Below are positions 19,053-28,844 of a stretch of 64,000 bases of DNA, in pieces. Position 1 is the first letter of the stretch. Every line of letters starts with the position of its first letter. The DNA comes from Ecytonucleospora hepatopenaei. Its lineage: Eukaryota; Microsporidia; Enterocytozoonidae. The stretch lies in NCBI GenBank assembly GCA_026692725.1, contig JAPMUG010000012.1, forward strand, positions 23,739 through 87,738. The letters run 5' to 3'. Under the pieces are notes generated by a model that saw only the letters and a program-made list of their open reading frames with translations, was not told where the DNA came from and did no database searches. The translations under genes were made by a program, and so were the position numbers.

Positions 19053-20510
19053 TTAATTACTTGCATATTTCTTGACCATTTCAACAAACATAGGTAAAGG
19101 ACGACCAGTCCCACCTGATTTGTAATTTTCCTTAAGAAATCCTTCGTTCATCATTCCTGCGATGTCAAAATGCACCCACTCAACATCCTTTTCAACAAAA
19201 GCATGCAAAAATTCTGCTGCACTGCAAGATCCTCCCATTCCACGACCTCCTATGTTATTCAAATCTGCAACATCACTTTCCAACATTTTCCTGTAATACT
19301 TACTTAAAGGCATTCTCCACAACAATTCATCAGAATCCTTTGATGCTTCTTCAATTGTTTTGCTTAATTTTTCTGAATTTGTAAAATACCCAGCATAAAC
19401 ATTTCCAAGAGCAACTACCATAGCGCCTGTTAATGTAGCCGTATCCATAATTATTTCAGGTTTTTTACTGTACTGTGTTTGTGCGTAACAAATTGCATCC
19501 GCCAAGATCAAACGACCTTCTGCGTCAGTATTTCCAATTTCCACGCTCATTTTATTCATTGCTGTAAAAACATCCCCTGGCTTTGTGGCAGTGGAAGAGG
19601 GCAAATTTTCTACCAGTGGGATGGTGCATGTCATGTTTATTTTTACATTTGCATCCACACACGCCTTAAAAGCACCAATTAAAGTACCTGCACCCATCAT
19701 ATCAAACTTCATGTGATGCATGTTCAAAGATGGTTTTAAACTTATGCCTCCGCTATCAAAACAGACTCCTTTTCCCACCATTGCAATTTTATGGTCATCT
19801 AAATTACTGTTTCCTTTGTATTCCAAAGTAAGCAATTTTGACTTTTCTTTACTACCTTGTCCAACAGAAAGCATTAAATTCATGCCAAGTTTTTTACAAT
19901 CCTCCTCTTCTAGTACTTTCATTTTTACTTTTTCATTATTTTCAAACAAAATCTTTGCATATTCCACAAAATGTGTAGGTGTCATTAGATTAGCAGGTGT
20001 ATCACCTAAAAAACGAGAAATATTCTGACAGTGTGCCATTTCAACCACATTTTTGTATTCCAAAGGATACTTTAAATTGCACTTGAAATCTTCTTTTACA
20101 TCCTTTCGTAGGAAATCATATTTATAGGACGCCAAAATAAATCCATAGTAGCAGTGTTTTACCAGAGAAAATTCTTCAAATTCGATGGAATAATTTTTGA
20201 AATATTTGGAAATATATGAAAAAAGATTACCCATGCTTTTTTGTACATTCATAGCTACTACTTCATCATATTCCTTTTCATTTAAATCACCTAATCCACA
20301 TAAAATATTCTGCTTATATTCAAAAATTTCACCGTGGGATCCTGAAACTTTTTTGTTTTTCAAAAATGTTAAAATGTCACTGTCATTACAACATAAAACT
20401 TTAACATTTTCTTCTTTACCTGAAAAAAATTTTACAACTACATTACCAGTGCATTCCTTTGATTCTAAAACATTTCTTAGCTTTTTAAAATCTAACAAAC
20501 TTAAAGACAT
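19053..20510 (-). CDS. Leucyl (cytosol) aminopeptidase, M17 family
   Basis: M17 enzymes release N-terminal amino acids with two zinc or manganese ions. The metal and catalytic segment is intact: VGKGVCFDSGGISLKPS, MKFDMMGAG, and the family signature NTDAEGRLILADA. The C-terminal catalytic domain runs to GGTGRPLPMFVEMV. The N-terminal domain is poorly conserved, as usual. Length, 485 residues, is normal. It presumably recycles peptides in the cytosol. TTTACCCTTATTTTAGATG precedes the start, and the gene ends 34 bp from convergent Spn1. Confidence 0.92.
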   Translation of the reverse strand: MSLSLLDFKKLRNVLESKECTGNVVVKFFSGKEENVKVLCCNDSDILTFLKNKKVSGSHGEIFEYKQNILCGLGDLNEKEYDEVVAMNVQKSMGNLFSYISKYFKNYSIEFEEFSLVKHCYYGFILASYKYDFLRKDVKEDFKCNLKYPLEYKNVVEMAHCQNISRFLGDTPANLMTPTHFVEYAKILFENNEKVKMKVLEEEDCKKLGMNLMLSVGQGSKEKSKLLTLEYKGNSNLDDHKIAMVGKGVCFDSGGISLKPSLNMHHMKFDMMGAGTLIGAFKACVDANVKINMTCTIPLVENLPSSTATKPGDVFTAMNKMSVEIGNTDAEGRLILADAICYAQTQYSKKPEIIMDTATLTGAMVVALGNVYAGYFTNSEKLSKTIEEASKDSDELLWRMPLSKYYRKMLESDVADLNNIGGRGMGGSCSAAEFLHAFVEKDVEWVHFDIAGMMNEGFLKENYKSGGTGRPLPMFVEMVKKYASN

Positions 20511-20669
20511 CTAAAATAAGGGTAAATATTTTTATGATTTATATTTTTTACTGATTTATATTTGATGTGTTTGATTAAATAGAGCGTTATATTTAAATTA
20601 AACTTAAAGTGTGATATTCAAAAAATAACCTTAAAACCCCAAACAATAAAAAAATCTTTTACCCTCTCT

Positions 20670-23600
20670 ATGAAATTAGAAAAAGTCATTGTGAAAAATT
20701 TTAAAAGTTATGTGGGTGAATATCTTTTGGGGCCTTTTGATAATTTTACGTGTATTATTGGACCTAATGGTTCGGGAAAATCAAATATTTTGGATGCCAT
20801 AACATTTGCATTAAATGTAAATATTCAACACCTTAGAGTAAATCATGCCACTGAATTTGTCAGTGTTGGACAGGAAGAATGCTTTGTTAACTTGTATATA
20901 AATGTCGATGGTGGTTTAAAGGTGTTTAGCAAAACATTTAACGCAAAAAAGCATAATTACGTATATAAAGTAAATGAATGTCAAAAGTCTAGCAAACAGT
21001 ATACCTTAGAACTTGAAAAATTAAACATTTTTTCTAAAATCAGAAATTTTATAATTTATCAAGGAATGCTTATAAATAGTAAAATGGATTTGTTTCAGGC
21101 AATTGAAAATATTTCTGGGTCTATAAATTTTAAAGAAGAATACGATAAATTAAAAGAAAATTATGTGGCCTGTAACAAAGAGTTACAGCAAAAACAGGAA
21201 AGAAAAAAAGACATTTTAAATGACTTAAATGAAGCTAACGATGCAAAGGAAAAAGAAGTGCAGTTTGTAAAAAACATGAATGCTTTGGAAGAATTAAAAG
21301 GCAAGATGTTTGTGTATGAAATTGCGTCAAAACTAAAAAATTCGAAAAGGATAGAAGATTTGTCTGCGATGTACAGGAAAGAAAGTGAAAAGATAATAAA
21401 TAACCCTGAATATGATTCATTAAATCAAGAAATTTTATGTTTAAAACAAAAATCAACACAGCAATTTCAGGCTATTTTTGAGATGGAAACTGAAATAAAG
21501 TGTATTAGATCAGATGATTTAAAAGCAAGGAAAAATAATGAAAAAGAATTGGGTGAAGAAATATCTAACATTAAAAAGAATTTAGAAAGATTAAGACCGC
21601 AAATTGATTATCAAAAATACAATCCTACAATTTCCTTTGAAGAATGCAAGAACACTTTTTTAAACGAATTAGAACAAGCTAAAATTGTTTACAATGAGCA
21701 GACAGAAAACTATCAAAAAGAAGAAAGTAAACTAATGTTGGATAATTTTGAGGCTGTTGCAAAAAAAGAGGAGTGCTTAATGGAAATTAAGAAATACAAG
21801 GAAAAGAAAGAAAGACTCATCAAAGAAAATAAAAGAATTGAAATTGAAAATAAAAACAAAAAGGAACAAATTTTAAAAATTGAAAGACAAATTGTTGATT
21901 TAACACAAAAAGCTTCACCTGATGCTTTGGAACAACTAAAATCACTGGATAAGGAAATTGTCGGTTTAGAAAATAATTTAAATGACATAACAAAAGAAAT
22001 TTTATTATTTAAGGCAAAAAATGTTGTAAATAAAAACGAAATTTTTGTGTCTAATGTTATTGAAAATTTGAAAGCCGTGAATCCTGGTGTTTTGGGAAGT
22101 GTCAGTAGTCTCATAAAACCCTCTCAGAAAAAGTTTGAAATTCCTATAGCTGTTTTAATGCAAAAACATGCAAACTCGGTTATTGTTGAAAATGAGGATG
22201 TTGCTTTGGAATGCATTTTGTATCTTAAGGAAACAAAATCATGTAAGCTAACTTTCTTAACACTAAACAAATTTAAAGTTAATACAGATGTGGTAGTTGG
22301 TGATGACATGTTTTTAAATCCACTAAATTGTATTGTGTGCGACAACAAATATTTAGGAGTGGCACAATTTTTATTTCATGCTAAGGTAATAGCGGAAAAT
22401 AGTAATTTTGAGAATAAAAATATTGGTAACTTTAAGGCTATTGCTACACTAAATGGTATTTTATATCAACAAAATGGTTTGATAACCGGTGGTAACATAA
22501 CAACTAATAAATTTGAAGAAAATAAAATTTCTGAATTAACGATGGAAAGAACTAAAATAATTAACAAGATTAAAAATCTTAAGACTAAAAAAGATGGATT
22601 TACAGGTATTAATTTTATATTGGAAAAGATCAAGGAATTAGAAAAGACAAAAAATGAAATTGTTTTTGAAAAACTACATGAAATTGAAGAATGTTTAAAA
22701 GATGTAGATGTTTTGAATTTAGAAGCAACTTTAATGAAATTTTCTGAAAATTTAAAAGAATTCGAGTATGAAAGGCAGTTTGTTAGGGAAAACATGAGGA
22801 AAAAAGAGAAAGAACTTATTTTACCTATTCTAAGAAAAACAGGCTTCAATTCTGTGTGTGAATTTACAACAAGTTTAAAAGAAGATGAAAAAAGATTTGA
22901 CTTGGAAGAAAAATTGCATGTTTTGGAGCAAAAGTATGCTGAAATTCTAAAAATTAATGCCGAAAAAAGCAATGAAAAGGAAAATTTTAACAAGGCGTTG
23001 GAATTAGAGAAAAAACTACATTTAATGCAACAAGAATTTGAAATTAACAAACAAACACTTAAGGCCAAAGAATTTGATTTTAAGGAATTTTTACATAAGT
23101 TAGAAATTGCTAAAAATAAGCTTTTTAACATTTCTTTGTCAAAATCAAAAAACGAAGAAGAAATCAATGACATTTTGAATTTTTGTAGACTTGAAACCGA
23201 TTTTTCTTCTATTGATGAGATAACATCAACTAATTTATATAAAGAAATTGAAAATAAAAATGAGGTTATGCTACTTAGAGATTTGAACGACCTTAAAAAA
23301 GAAAAGAACAGATTGGAATCATGTTTGTCCAATAATGCGACTTTACACATAAAAGATAATTCTTTGGAAGCAAAGTATTTGAAGTTTAACAGAGAATTTG
23401 AGTTTGCTAAAGAAAGTGCACAGAGGGCAAAGGAACATTTTAATGAAATTGCAGTGGAGAGAAAAAAGTTATTTGATGTTTATTTTGAAAAATTGCAACG
23501 AAAAATAAATGAAATTTATAAAAAACTGGCATATGTTAATACAGAATGTAGAGACGACGAAAATGAATGTGCTAAAGTCGTAAAGGAAGGAGATATTTTT

Positions 23601-23942
23601 AGTCCTGGTAATAAAGTAAAGTTTTATGTAGTTCCACCTGGTAAAGGATATTGTGAATTTACAGAATTAAGTGGCGGAGAAAGAAGTTTGGCTGCATTAT
23701 CATTTTTGTTTGCATTACAAAAAACACCACCTTTTTACGTACTTGATGAAGTAGACGCGGCCTTAGACCGTAAAAATGTAGAGAATTTGGTTAATTACAT
23801 AAAAAATGAGGCAACTACAAAGCAATTTATAGTTATTTCATTAAAGGATTATTTTTTTAAAGAAGCAGATGGTTTGTTAGGCGTTTATAAAGATCAAGCA
23901 CAAAATAGATCAAGAATATTGACATATAAGCTTGTTAATTAG
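20670..23942 (+). CDS. SMC1: Cohesin ATPase subunit SMC1
   Basis: SMC1 pairs with SMC3 in cohesin, which holds sister chromatids together. The start (VIVKNFKSYVGEYLLGPF, then Walker A GPNGSGKS, then ILDAITFALN and LRV) follows the SMC1 pattern rather than SMC4. The hinge, about residues 470-620, reads VSSLIKPSQKKFEIPIAVLM, comparable to the SMC1 block containing PTQKKYQIAV. The C-terminal head has ELSGGERSLAALSFLF near residue 1000 and FYVLDEVDAALD. At 1090 residues it is shorter than the usual 1230. TTTTACCCTCTCTATG gives a clear start. Confidence 0.9.
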   Translation: MKLEKVIVKNFKSYVGEYLLGPFDNFTCIIGPNGSGKSNILDAITFALNVNIQHLRVNHATEFVSVGQEECFVNLYINVDGGLKVFSKTFNAKKHNYVYKVNECQKSSKQYTLELEKLNIFSKIRNFIIYQGMLINSKMDLFQAIENISGSINFKEEYDKLKENYVACNKELQQKQERKKDILNDLNEANDAKEKEVQFVKNMNALEELKGKMFVYEIASKLKNSKRIEDLSAMYRKESEKIINNPEYDSLNQEILCLKQKSTQQFQAIFEMETEIKCIRSDDLKARKNNEKELGEEISNIKKNLERLRPQIDYQKYNPTISFEECKNTFLNELEQAKIVYNEQTENYQKEESKLMLDNFEAVAKKEECLMEIKKYKEKKERLIKENKRIEIENKNKKEQILKIERQIVDLTQKASPDALEQLKSLDKEIVGLENNLNDITKEILLFKAKNVVNKNEIFVSNVIENLKAVNPGVLGSVSSLIKPSQKKFEIPIAVLMQKHANSVIVENEDVALECILYLKETKSCKLTFLTLNKFKVNTDVVVGDDMFLNPLNCIVCDNKYLGVAQFLFHAKVIAENSNFENKNIGNFKAIATLNGILYQQNGLITGGNITTNKFEENKISELTMERTKIINKIKNLKTKKDGFTGINFILEKIKELEKTKNEIVFEKLHEIEECLKDVDVLNLEATLMKFSENLKEFEYERQFVRENMRKKEKELILPILRKTGFNSVCEFTTSLKEDEKRFDLEEKLHVLEQKYAEILKINAEKSNEKENFNKALELEKKLHLMQQEFEINKQTLKAKEFDFKEFLHKLEIAKNKLFNISLSKSKNEEEINDILNFCRLETDFSSIDEITSTNLYKEIENKNEVMLLRDLNDLKKEKNRLESCLSNNATLHIKDNSLEAKYLKFNREFEFAKESAQRAKEHFNEIAVERKKLFDVYFEKLQRKINEIYKKLAYVNTECRDDENECAKVVKEGDIFSPGNKVKFYVVPPGKGYCEFTELSGGERSLAALSFLFALQKTPPFYVLDEVDAALDRKNVENLVNYIKNEATTKQFIVISLKDYFFKEADGLLGVYKDQAQNRSRILTYKLVN

Positions 23943-23967
23943 AAATAAACTATTTTTTATCCTTTTT

Positions 23968-24141
23968 ATGCAAAAAATTAACAAACTAATAAGAAGGTAT
24001 TTAATGCTTGCGATACTTTCTATGACAATAACATTTATCTTATTTAGTATTAAAAAGTTTATAAGACCTAAACCATACGAAAGTAAAGAAATTCCTGTAG
24101 GAGATAGTTATATAGTAACTCTTACAGATGAAGGATTATGA
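23968..24141 (+). CDS. Small single-pass membrane protein, unknown
   Basis: The ATG at 23968 follows TTATCCTTTTTATG, matching the start signal used here, and gives 57 residues. A longer reading from 23932 would overlap the SMC1 stop and is less likely. After a basic N-terminus (MQKINKLIRRYL) comes one hydrophobic helix (MLAILSMTITFILFSIKKF) and a short polar tail ending LTDEGL. Size and layout resemble small tail or signal-anchored subunits of ER or mitochondrial-remnant complexes, but no family is recognised. Confidence 0.55.
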   Translation: MQKINKLIRRYLMLAILSMTITFILFSIKKFIRPKPYESKEIPVGDSYIVTLTDEGL

Positions 24142-24170
24142 TAAATATTGTAAAAAAGTTTATTATATTG

Positions 24171-25403
24171 TTAAATATTTGAATTATAGTAAATTGTAAG
24201 TTTAAAAACTTTCTTACTTGGAGAAACATCTCTAACTGGCTTAATAATATGCTTAAAACTTATTAAACCTAATTTTTCTGCAACCATTGCCTCCGGCTGT
24301 ATGTGATTTTGACAGAAAAAATAACAGTGAATAACATAAGGATGGCTGTTTTTCTGTAATAATAATAAATTGGTGAAATAGAGAGACCACTCCGGTAAGT
24401 TAAATATATAGTGTGTGACTGGTATTTTCCTTATGATTTCTAAAACATTATTTGTATCATCATTAAACATTGTTATGTCTTCTAAATTGAGCTTGTTTAT
24501 TTTTATACTTTCTTTTAAACAGCTGATTGCATGTGGATTTATGTCATTTGCAATTGCTTTGAATGTAAAATTGCCTTCTTTTTTATTTTTTATTTTAAAA
24601 TTTTGCGCATTAAACTTTAAAAGAGGTAGAATGTGAGGTCCTGCCCCACAAAATAAATCACATACAATTATTTCTTTACTGTTCATGTTAACTTTGCTTT
24701 TAACAATTTCTTCAAAAAGATTCTTTCTTTCGTTTTGTAGTCTACTACTCCAATAAACATGCTTTAAATCAATACATATTTTAGCATTATTTTCAAAAAT
24801 TATCGTTTTTAAATTTTCTTTGTTGCCTGCAAGAACTTCAAGTTCATAATTTCTGTGGATATTATTTATTTTTTCAGTTTTTGTTACGACTGTTTTTTTG
24901 TATTTTTTGTGTAAAACCGTTCCAATAATTTTTTTATATTCGAACTGAGGTTTTGTTAAATTGAGGTGTATAATGTCACCAACTATTTCAAAAGCACCAA
25001 TTCTTGCTTCTAATGGTAATACATCATCTAAAATTTCTTTGTAAGAAAAATAGTTGAAATTCAAAATAACCTTAATGTCGTGTACAAAAAACCTTTTAGA
25101 AAATATTTTTGCAGAAGGTTTAAGAAGTATCATGATATTACTTTGAAATCTTTCTTTGCATTGAATTTCTACTTTGTGATTATCTGTCTTAAAATCTCTA
25201 GAATAGTTATCAAATGCTTCTTTAGAAAAAATATAGAATTTTTCATACATTTTTTCTGAATTTATGATATTGGGTATTCCTTTTAAACTTAATAAATGCT
25301 TTTTGAGACATTCGGTGTCATTTTGGATATCAATAGAATGTATAAGACAAGCATCAATCACTCTATGATACGTTTGTATATTTTTTTCAGTAAAAATTTC
25401 CAT
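24171..25403 (-). CDS. TRM5: tRNA (guanine-37-N1)-methyltransferase Trm5
   Basis: Trm5 makes m1G37 next to the anticodon, which prevents ribosomal frameshifting. Recognised blocks are YFSYKEILDDVLPLEARIGA and EIVGDIIHLNL (conserved N-terminal region), DLKHVYWSSRLQNER, the SAM-binding CDLFCGAGPHILPLLKF, AIANDINPHA, and the NLP-type motif YIFNLPEWS. A C-terminal VRDVSPSKKVFKLTIYY matches the end of the family. Length, 410 residues, is normal. The gene is divergent from ASF1 with 47 bp between start codons. Confidence 0.9.
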   Translation of the reverse strand: MEIFTEKNIQTYHRVIDACLIHSIDIQNDTECLKKHLLSLKGIPNIINSEKMYEKFYIFSKEAFDNYSRDFKTDNHKVEIQCKERFQSNIMILLKPSAKIFSKRFFVHDIKVILNFNYFSYKEILDDVLPLEARIGAFEIVGDIIHLNLTKPQFEYKKIIGTVLHKKYKKTVVTKTEKINNIHRNYELEVLAGNKENLKTIIFENNAKICIDLKHVYWSSRLQNERKNLFEEIVKSKVNMNSKEIIVCDLFCGAGPHILPLLKFNAQNFKIKNKKEGNFTFKAIANDINPHAISCLKESIKINKLNLEDITMFNDDTNNVLEIIRKIPVTHYIFNLPEWSLYFTNLLLLQKNSHPYVIHCYFFCQNHIQPEAMVAEKLGLISFKHIIKPVRDVSPSKKVFKLTIYYNSNI

Positions 25404-25450
25404 TTTTGTAAAGTTAAAAATTTACCCTTCTTTAATTTTTAAATTTTACA

Positions 25451-26284
25451 ATGAAGAAAGAAGAAGGAAATAGCATTGAAAAAGAAGAAAATATTTCCAA
25501 CGAAGAAACATACAGTGAGGAGTATGAAGAAGGAATAAACAATCCATTTGAAATATCTGAAATTGAGTTTGATACCACTAAAGTGTACAAATACAACGAT
25601 ATTTTAGATTTTAAAATTAAGCTTAAAGCCCATGAAGAAATTAAAGACGACATTTTAGTAAAAATTGTTTACTTTGGAACATATGGCACAGTTGAAGATG
25701 AACAGGTTCTTGGTTCGGCAGTTGTAGGTCCTTTTACAGAAGGCGAGTTTGAAGTTGATGTTACGTCTGAGACAGGCATAGCTTTGCATAAAATTCCTAT
25801 AAAAAGTTTGTTTGGATTAAGCACAGTCATGCTTAGTTTTAGTCTTAATGGGTATGAGTTAGTAAGATATGCATTCATTGTAAATGTGGAATATCCAGGT
25901 ATTAAACAAGAAAATTTGGTTTGTGAAGAAGCGGCAGAAGATTTGAATGAGGAAGAATCTGAAGAAGAATCCGTTTTAGACTCAAGAGATTCTGCAGACA
26001 TGGTTGACGTAGCAGAAGAAAGTGAAGAAGCAAAAGAAGATTCAGAAAATAAAGAGCATAAAAATAAAACAGAACCCGAAGAAGAGAAGACAGAAGGTGA
26101 TGAAGACAGTCTTGGCAATTCTTTTACTCCAATTAAAGAAAGTGAAAGTGAATTTACATGGAAGGAAAAAACATTTGATAAAAATAAAATTGAGTTTAAA
26201 TTCATGGCAAGACCAATTGTTCATGTTTTTGATGCACCGGTAGAAACAGTGGAGGAAACAGCTAAAAAGATGAAAGTTGAATAA
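25451..26284 (+). CDS. ASF1: Histone H3-H4 chaperone Asf1
   Basis: Asf1 delivers H3-H4 dimers for nucleosome assembly. The immunoglobulin-like core is visible from about residue 30 to 155: FKIKLKAHEEIKDDILVKIVY, DEQVLGSAVVGPFTEGEFEV, STVMLSFSLNGYELVRYAFI and VNVEYPG all align with the family. A long acidic Glu-rich tail follows (residues 160-230), as in fungal Asf1. Unusually, the protein also has an acidic N-terminal extension of about 27 residues before the first strand, where Asf1 normally starts almost at the core. TTTACCC lies 32 bp before the ATG. Confidence 0.9.
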   Translation: MKKEEGNSIEKEENISNEETYSEEYEEGINNPFEISEIEFDTTKVYKYNDILDFKIKLKAHEEIKDDILVKIVYFGTYGTVEDEQVLGSAVVGPFTEGEFEVDVTSETGIALHKIPIKSLFGLSTVMLSFSLNGYELVRYAFIVNVEYPGIKQENLVCEEAAEDLNEEESEEESVLDSRDSADMVDVAEESEEAKEDSENKEHKNKTEPEEEKTEGDEDSLGNSFTPIKESESEFTWKEKTFDKNKIEFKFMARPIVHVFDAPVETVEETAKKMKVE

Positions 26285-26385
26285 ATTAAGAAATATTATG
26301 GTTTTATTTTAATTTGGAATATTTTTTAAACAAATAATTCTATTTCTTATTTTAATTTAAGCTTATGTTTTTATTTGTAAATGGC

Positions 26386-27396
26386 CTATTTTATATAATT
26401 TCCTTTTTCTATTGATGTGCGATAATAAGAAGGTGGAAGATCTTTTACGCTTTGTTTTTGGTCATTAACCTTTTTTTCTCCACATATTTGTCTTTTAATT
26501 TCGTCAATGCTTGTAATATCAGGTTTAGTATGGCATTTAATGTCTAATTTTTTAACCTTCTGTGTTAAAGCATTTAAAAGAGCGTCTGTATTTTTCTTTC
26601 CTCTTTCTTCTATATATTTTTTATATTGGTCATTATATTGTTGAGGCGTATATTTTTCAAATACCCTTTTGAGTTCTTTAGGCATTTTAAATTTATTAGA
26701 GTTTTTACATTTTATTCTTTTGACCAATTCTTCTTTAATGTCTTGACTGTTTATTTCAGGTGCAAGATTGGATTTTTTATTTATTAGAGTTTTTTGTGTT
26801 TTGTTTTTACTTAAATTTATTTCCTCATTTTTATCCGTATCTCTTTCACTACTATTTATATCCTTTTCTATTTCACCTGCATTATCATCGTTTTTATTTG
26901 ATAAATTTTCTTGTCTGCCATTTATAATTTTATTTATAAGTTTGGTTGGTTGTTTTTCTTTAAAACCAATATTTTCTTTATTATTAAAATCACTTTCTTC
27001 ACAATCTTTTTCTTGTTTAATCTTTTCATCCTTATTTTCATTATTTTCTTTATCATCATTTTCTTCTGTTAGATCTTCATTACTTTCTTCTGTTAGATCT
27101 TTGTTACTTTCTTCTTTAACATTATCCTGTGGCAATTTGCTTGTATCTTCTGCTAATTTTTCATTAGGTAACGCATTTTTATCTTCTTTTTTATTGGGCA
27201 ACAAATTGTCTTGTTTTATGTCATTTTCTGTATTTTCCTTAGTGTTTAAATATTTTGTATCTAAAGGTGTGGCAAGATGTATTCTATAATGTTTGTGCAT
27301 TCCTTTAAGTTTATTTGATTTTTTTCTGTGATGGTGTTCTTTGCAATTAATAAAATAAAATGTAGCAATCCAATGCAAAATAAGCTTAATATACAT
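26386..27396 (-). CDS. Putative secreted acidic low-complexity protein
   Basis: The 336-residue product starts with a hydrophobic, signal-peptide-like segment (MYIKLILHWIATFYFINC) followed by a His-rich HHHRKK patch. The central 160 residues are Glu/Asp/Asn/Lys repeats with an internal duplication of EESN-DLT-type units. The C-terminal 100 residues look more structured (MPKELKRVFEKYTPQQYND) and contain three cysteines. The layout is typical of rapidly evolving secreted or host-exposed parasite proteins, but no homologue is recognised. No CCC signal is obvious before the ATG. Confidence 0.55.
   Translation of the reverse strand: MYIKLILHWIATFYFINCKEHHHRKKSNKLKGMHKHYRIHLATPLDTKYLNTKENTENDIKQDNLLPNKKEDKNALPNEKLAEDTSKLPQDNVKEESNKDLTEESNEDLTEENDDKENNENKDEKIKQEKDCEESDFNNKENIGFKEKQPTKLINKIINGRQENLSNKNDDNAGEIEKDINSSERDTDKNEEINLSKNKTQKTLINKKSNLAPEINSQDIKEELVKRIKCKNSNKFKMPKELKRVFEKYTPQQYNDQYKKYIEERGKKNTDALLNALTQKVKKLDIKCHTKPDITSIDEIKRQICGEKKVNDQKQSVKDLPPSYYRTSIEKGNYIK
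27062..27109. repeat. Two 24-bp direct repeats inside a coding region
   Basis: TCTTCTGTTAGATCT begins two tandem 24-bp copies (27062-27085 and 27086-27109) that differ at only a few bases. They encode the duplicated EESN-DLT unit of the secreted acidic protein, so the frame is kept. Confidence 0.8.
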
Positions 27397-27502
27397 AGGA
27401 CTTAAAAGAAAAACAAAACAAATGTTATTTAATGTTTTAAATAAAAAACATTTAATACAAATTAAATAAATAATACAATAATTTAATTTAAAATTAACAT
27501 AA

Positions 27503-28651
27503 CTAATTTATTAATATAGGTGTAGAATTTGATATATCCTTATAGTTTTTATTTTTTAAATTTTCTTTTTTAAAACTTATTTTGCTTAAAAATTCTTTTA
27601 TTTCAGCAGCTCTGTTTAAATTTTCTGAAATTACAGAATATTTTTGGGTAGCACTGCAAATATAAAAAAACACAGAAACATAAAAATAAATGTCCATTAT
27701 TAGAATTTTTGTGAATGCAAAAAAGGTCATTACAAACAATGAAAAAACACCAGAATAGCCTGTTTTTATCCACATACACCATCCATACATTATGTGTCTT
27801 ATGGATATTGAGTACAAAATTGCTGACCATGCTTCAATAGTTTTACAAACAAAATCGCTATTTGAATGTCTTATAAAAAAAAGTTTCAAAAAACTAAAGA
27901 GAACAATAACCTTCTTATTTATAAAAAATTTCAAACTGTCTAATGATGAAAATATTCTTATTATATTTTTGTGTAAATTCTGTAAAAATAGAGAATTATC
28001 ATATAGACATGTAGAAAATAACATAATTTTGGCTTTTATTTGACTAAAATGTATTTTTTCTCTTAAAACATCATTTACCTTTGCCATTACGTTTCTGTTA
28101 TTTATCATAATTTTATTTTCTAGGACAATTATTTTAGCAAAAATCCACTGGAATATGTTAACAAAAAAGTTTTGAACTCTATTAAGATCTTTGTCTTTTA
28201 GACTATTTAGTGTGTATTCTAATGAATTAGTTACTAGATTGCTAACGTTCTTTTGAGTTATAAGCGCAAACAAAGCAAATGTAAAAAACATAAATTTGTA
28301 AGCTTTTCCATAAATTGCCTTTGTTTTTCTACAGAGAACAAAATTCCTAAAATATAAATTTTTTAAAAACGAGTGGTTAATCGATTTGCACTTGCCACAT
28401 AGTTTTATTTTCTTCGTAAAGTCATTGAAACTTGTGCACTCTATTTTTCTGTTACTTTTTTTAATTCCCTCGCACTTTTTGCATAAATCCGGACCCATTT
28501 GGTCTATTTCTGATACTGGGATTGCGGCCACAAACTGATTCCCATTTTCAAGCTGGTAATACACTTCACATTTTTCACAATAGACACTACCAGAAAGCAG
28601 AATAATTTGTTGAGAAAGACAGACTTGACAGAATTTGGGTGTATTTCTCAT
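27503..28651 (-). CDS. Inner nuclear membrane protein, Ima1/Samp1-like
   Basis: The first 105 residues hold four CxxC pairs (CQVC, CEKC, CKKC, CGKC). Their spacing and flanks (VYCEKCEVYYQLENGNQF and AIP) match the Ima1 N-terminal domain of fission yeast Ima1 and human Samp1/NET5, where WDCPHCEQYNGF has the same layout. Those proteins sit in the inner nuclear membrane and help couple the nuclear envelope to microtubules and heterochromatin. The remaining sequence has four or more hydrophobic segments (e.g. FMFFTFALFALIT and FSLFVMTFFAFTKILIM), as expected. Length is 382 residues. TATCCCTTTATG gives the start. The assignment rests on pattern, not overall identity. Confidence 0.68.
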   Translation of the reverse strand: MRNTPKFCQVCLSQQIILLSGSVYCEKCEVYYQLENGNQFVAAIPVSEIDQMGPDLCKKCEGIKKSNRKIECTSFNDFTKKIKLCGKCKSINHSFLKNLYFRNFVLCRKTKAIYGKAYKFMFFTFALFALITQKNVSNLVTNSLEYTLNSLKDKDLNRVQNFFVNIFQWIFAKIIVLENKIMINNRNVMAKVNDVLREKIHFSQIKAKIMLFSTCLYDNSLFLQNLHKNIIRIFSSLDSLKFFINKKVIVLFSFLKLFFIRHSNSDFVCKTIEAWSAILYSISIRHIMYGWCMWIKTGYSGVFSLFVMTFFAFTKILIMDIYFYVSVFFYICSATQKYSVISENLNRAAEIKEFLSKISFKKENLKNKNYKDISNSTPILIN

Positions 28652-28844
28652 AAAGGGATAAATTTTAAAATGACAAATACAATGTGTTTGAACATGTTAA
28701 CATGTATATCAAAAAGTGTTTGTTTATATTAAAAAACTAAATTGTTTTTGAATATTAAATTATGAGTCAAATGATATCGTTAAAATAAAAAACAATAATT
28801 TGTGTAAAAATATTTTAAAAGTTAAGTTTATTTAGTAATTTCAA

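Noticed and set aside
22466..23350. 294-residue antisense ORF within SMC1
   Set aside because: Ser/Phe-rich shadow of an AT-rich coiled-coil region; no start signal and no recognisable motif.
23932..24141. Longer start for the small membrane protein overlapping SMC1
   Set aside because: A CCTTTTTATG signal supports the later ATG at 23968.
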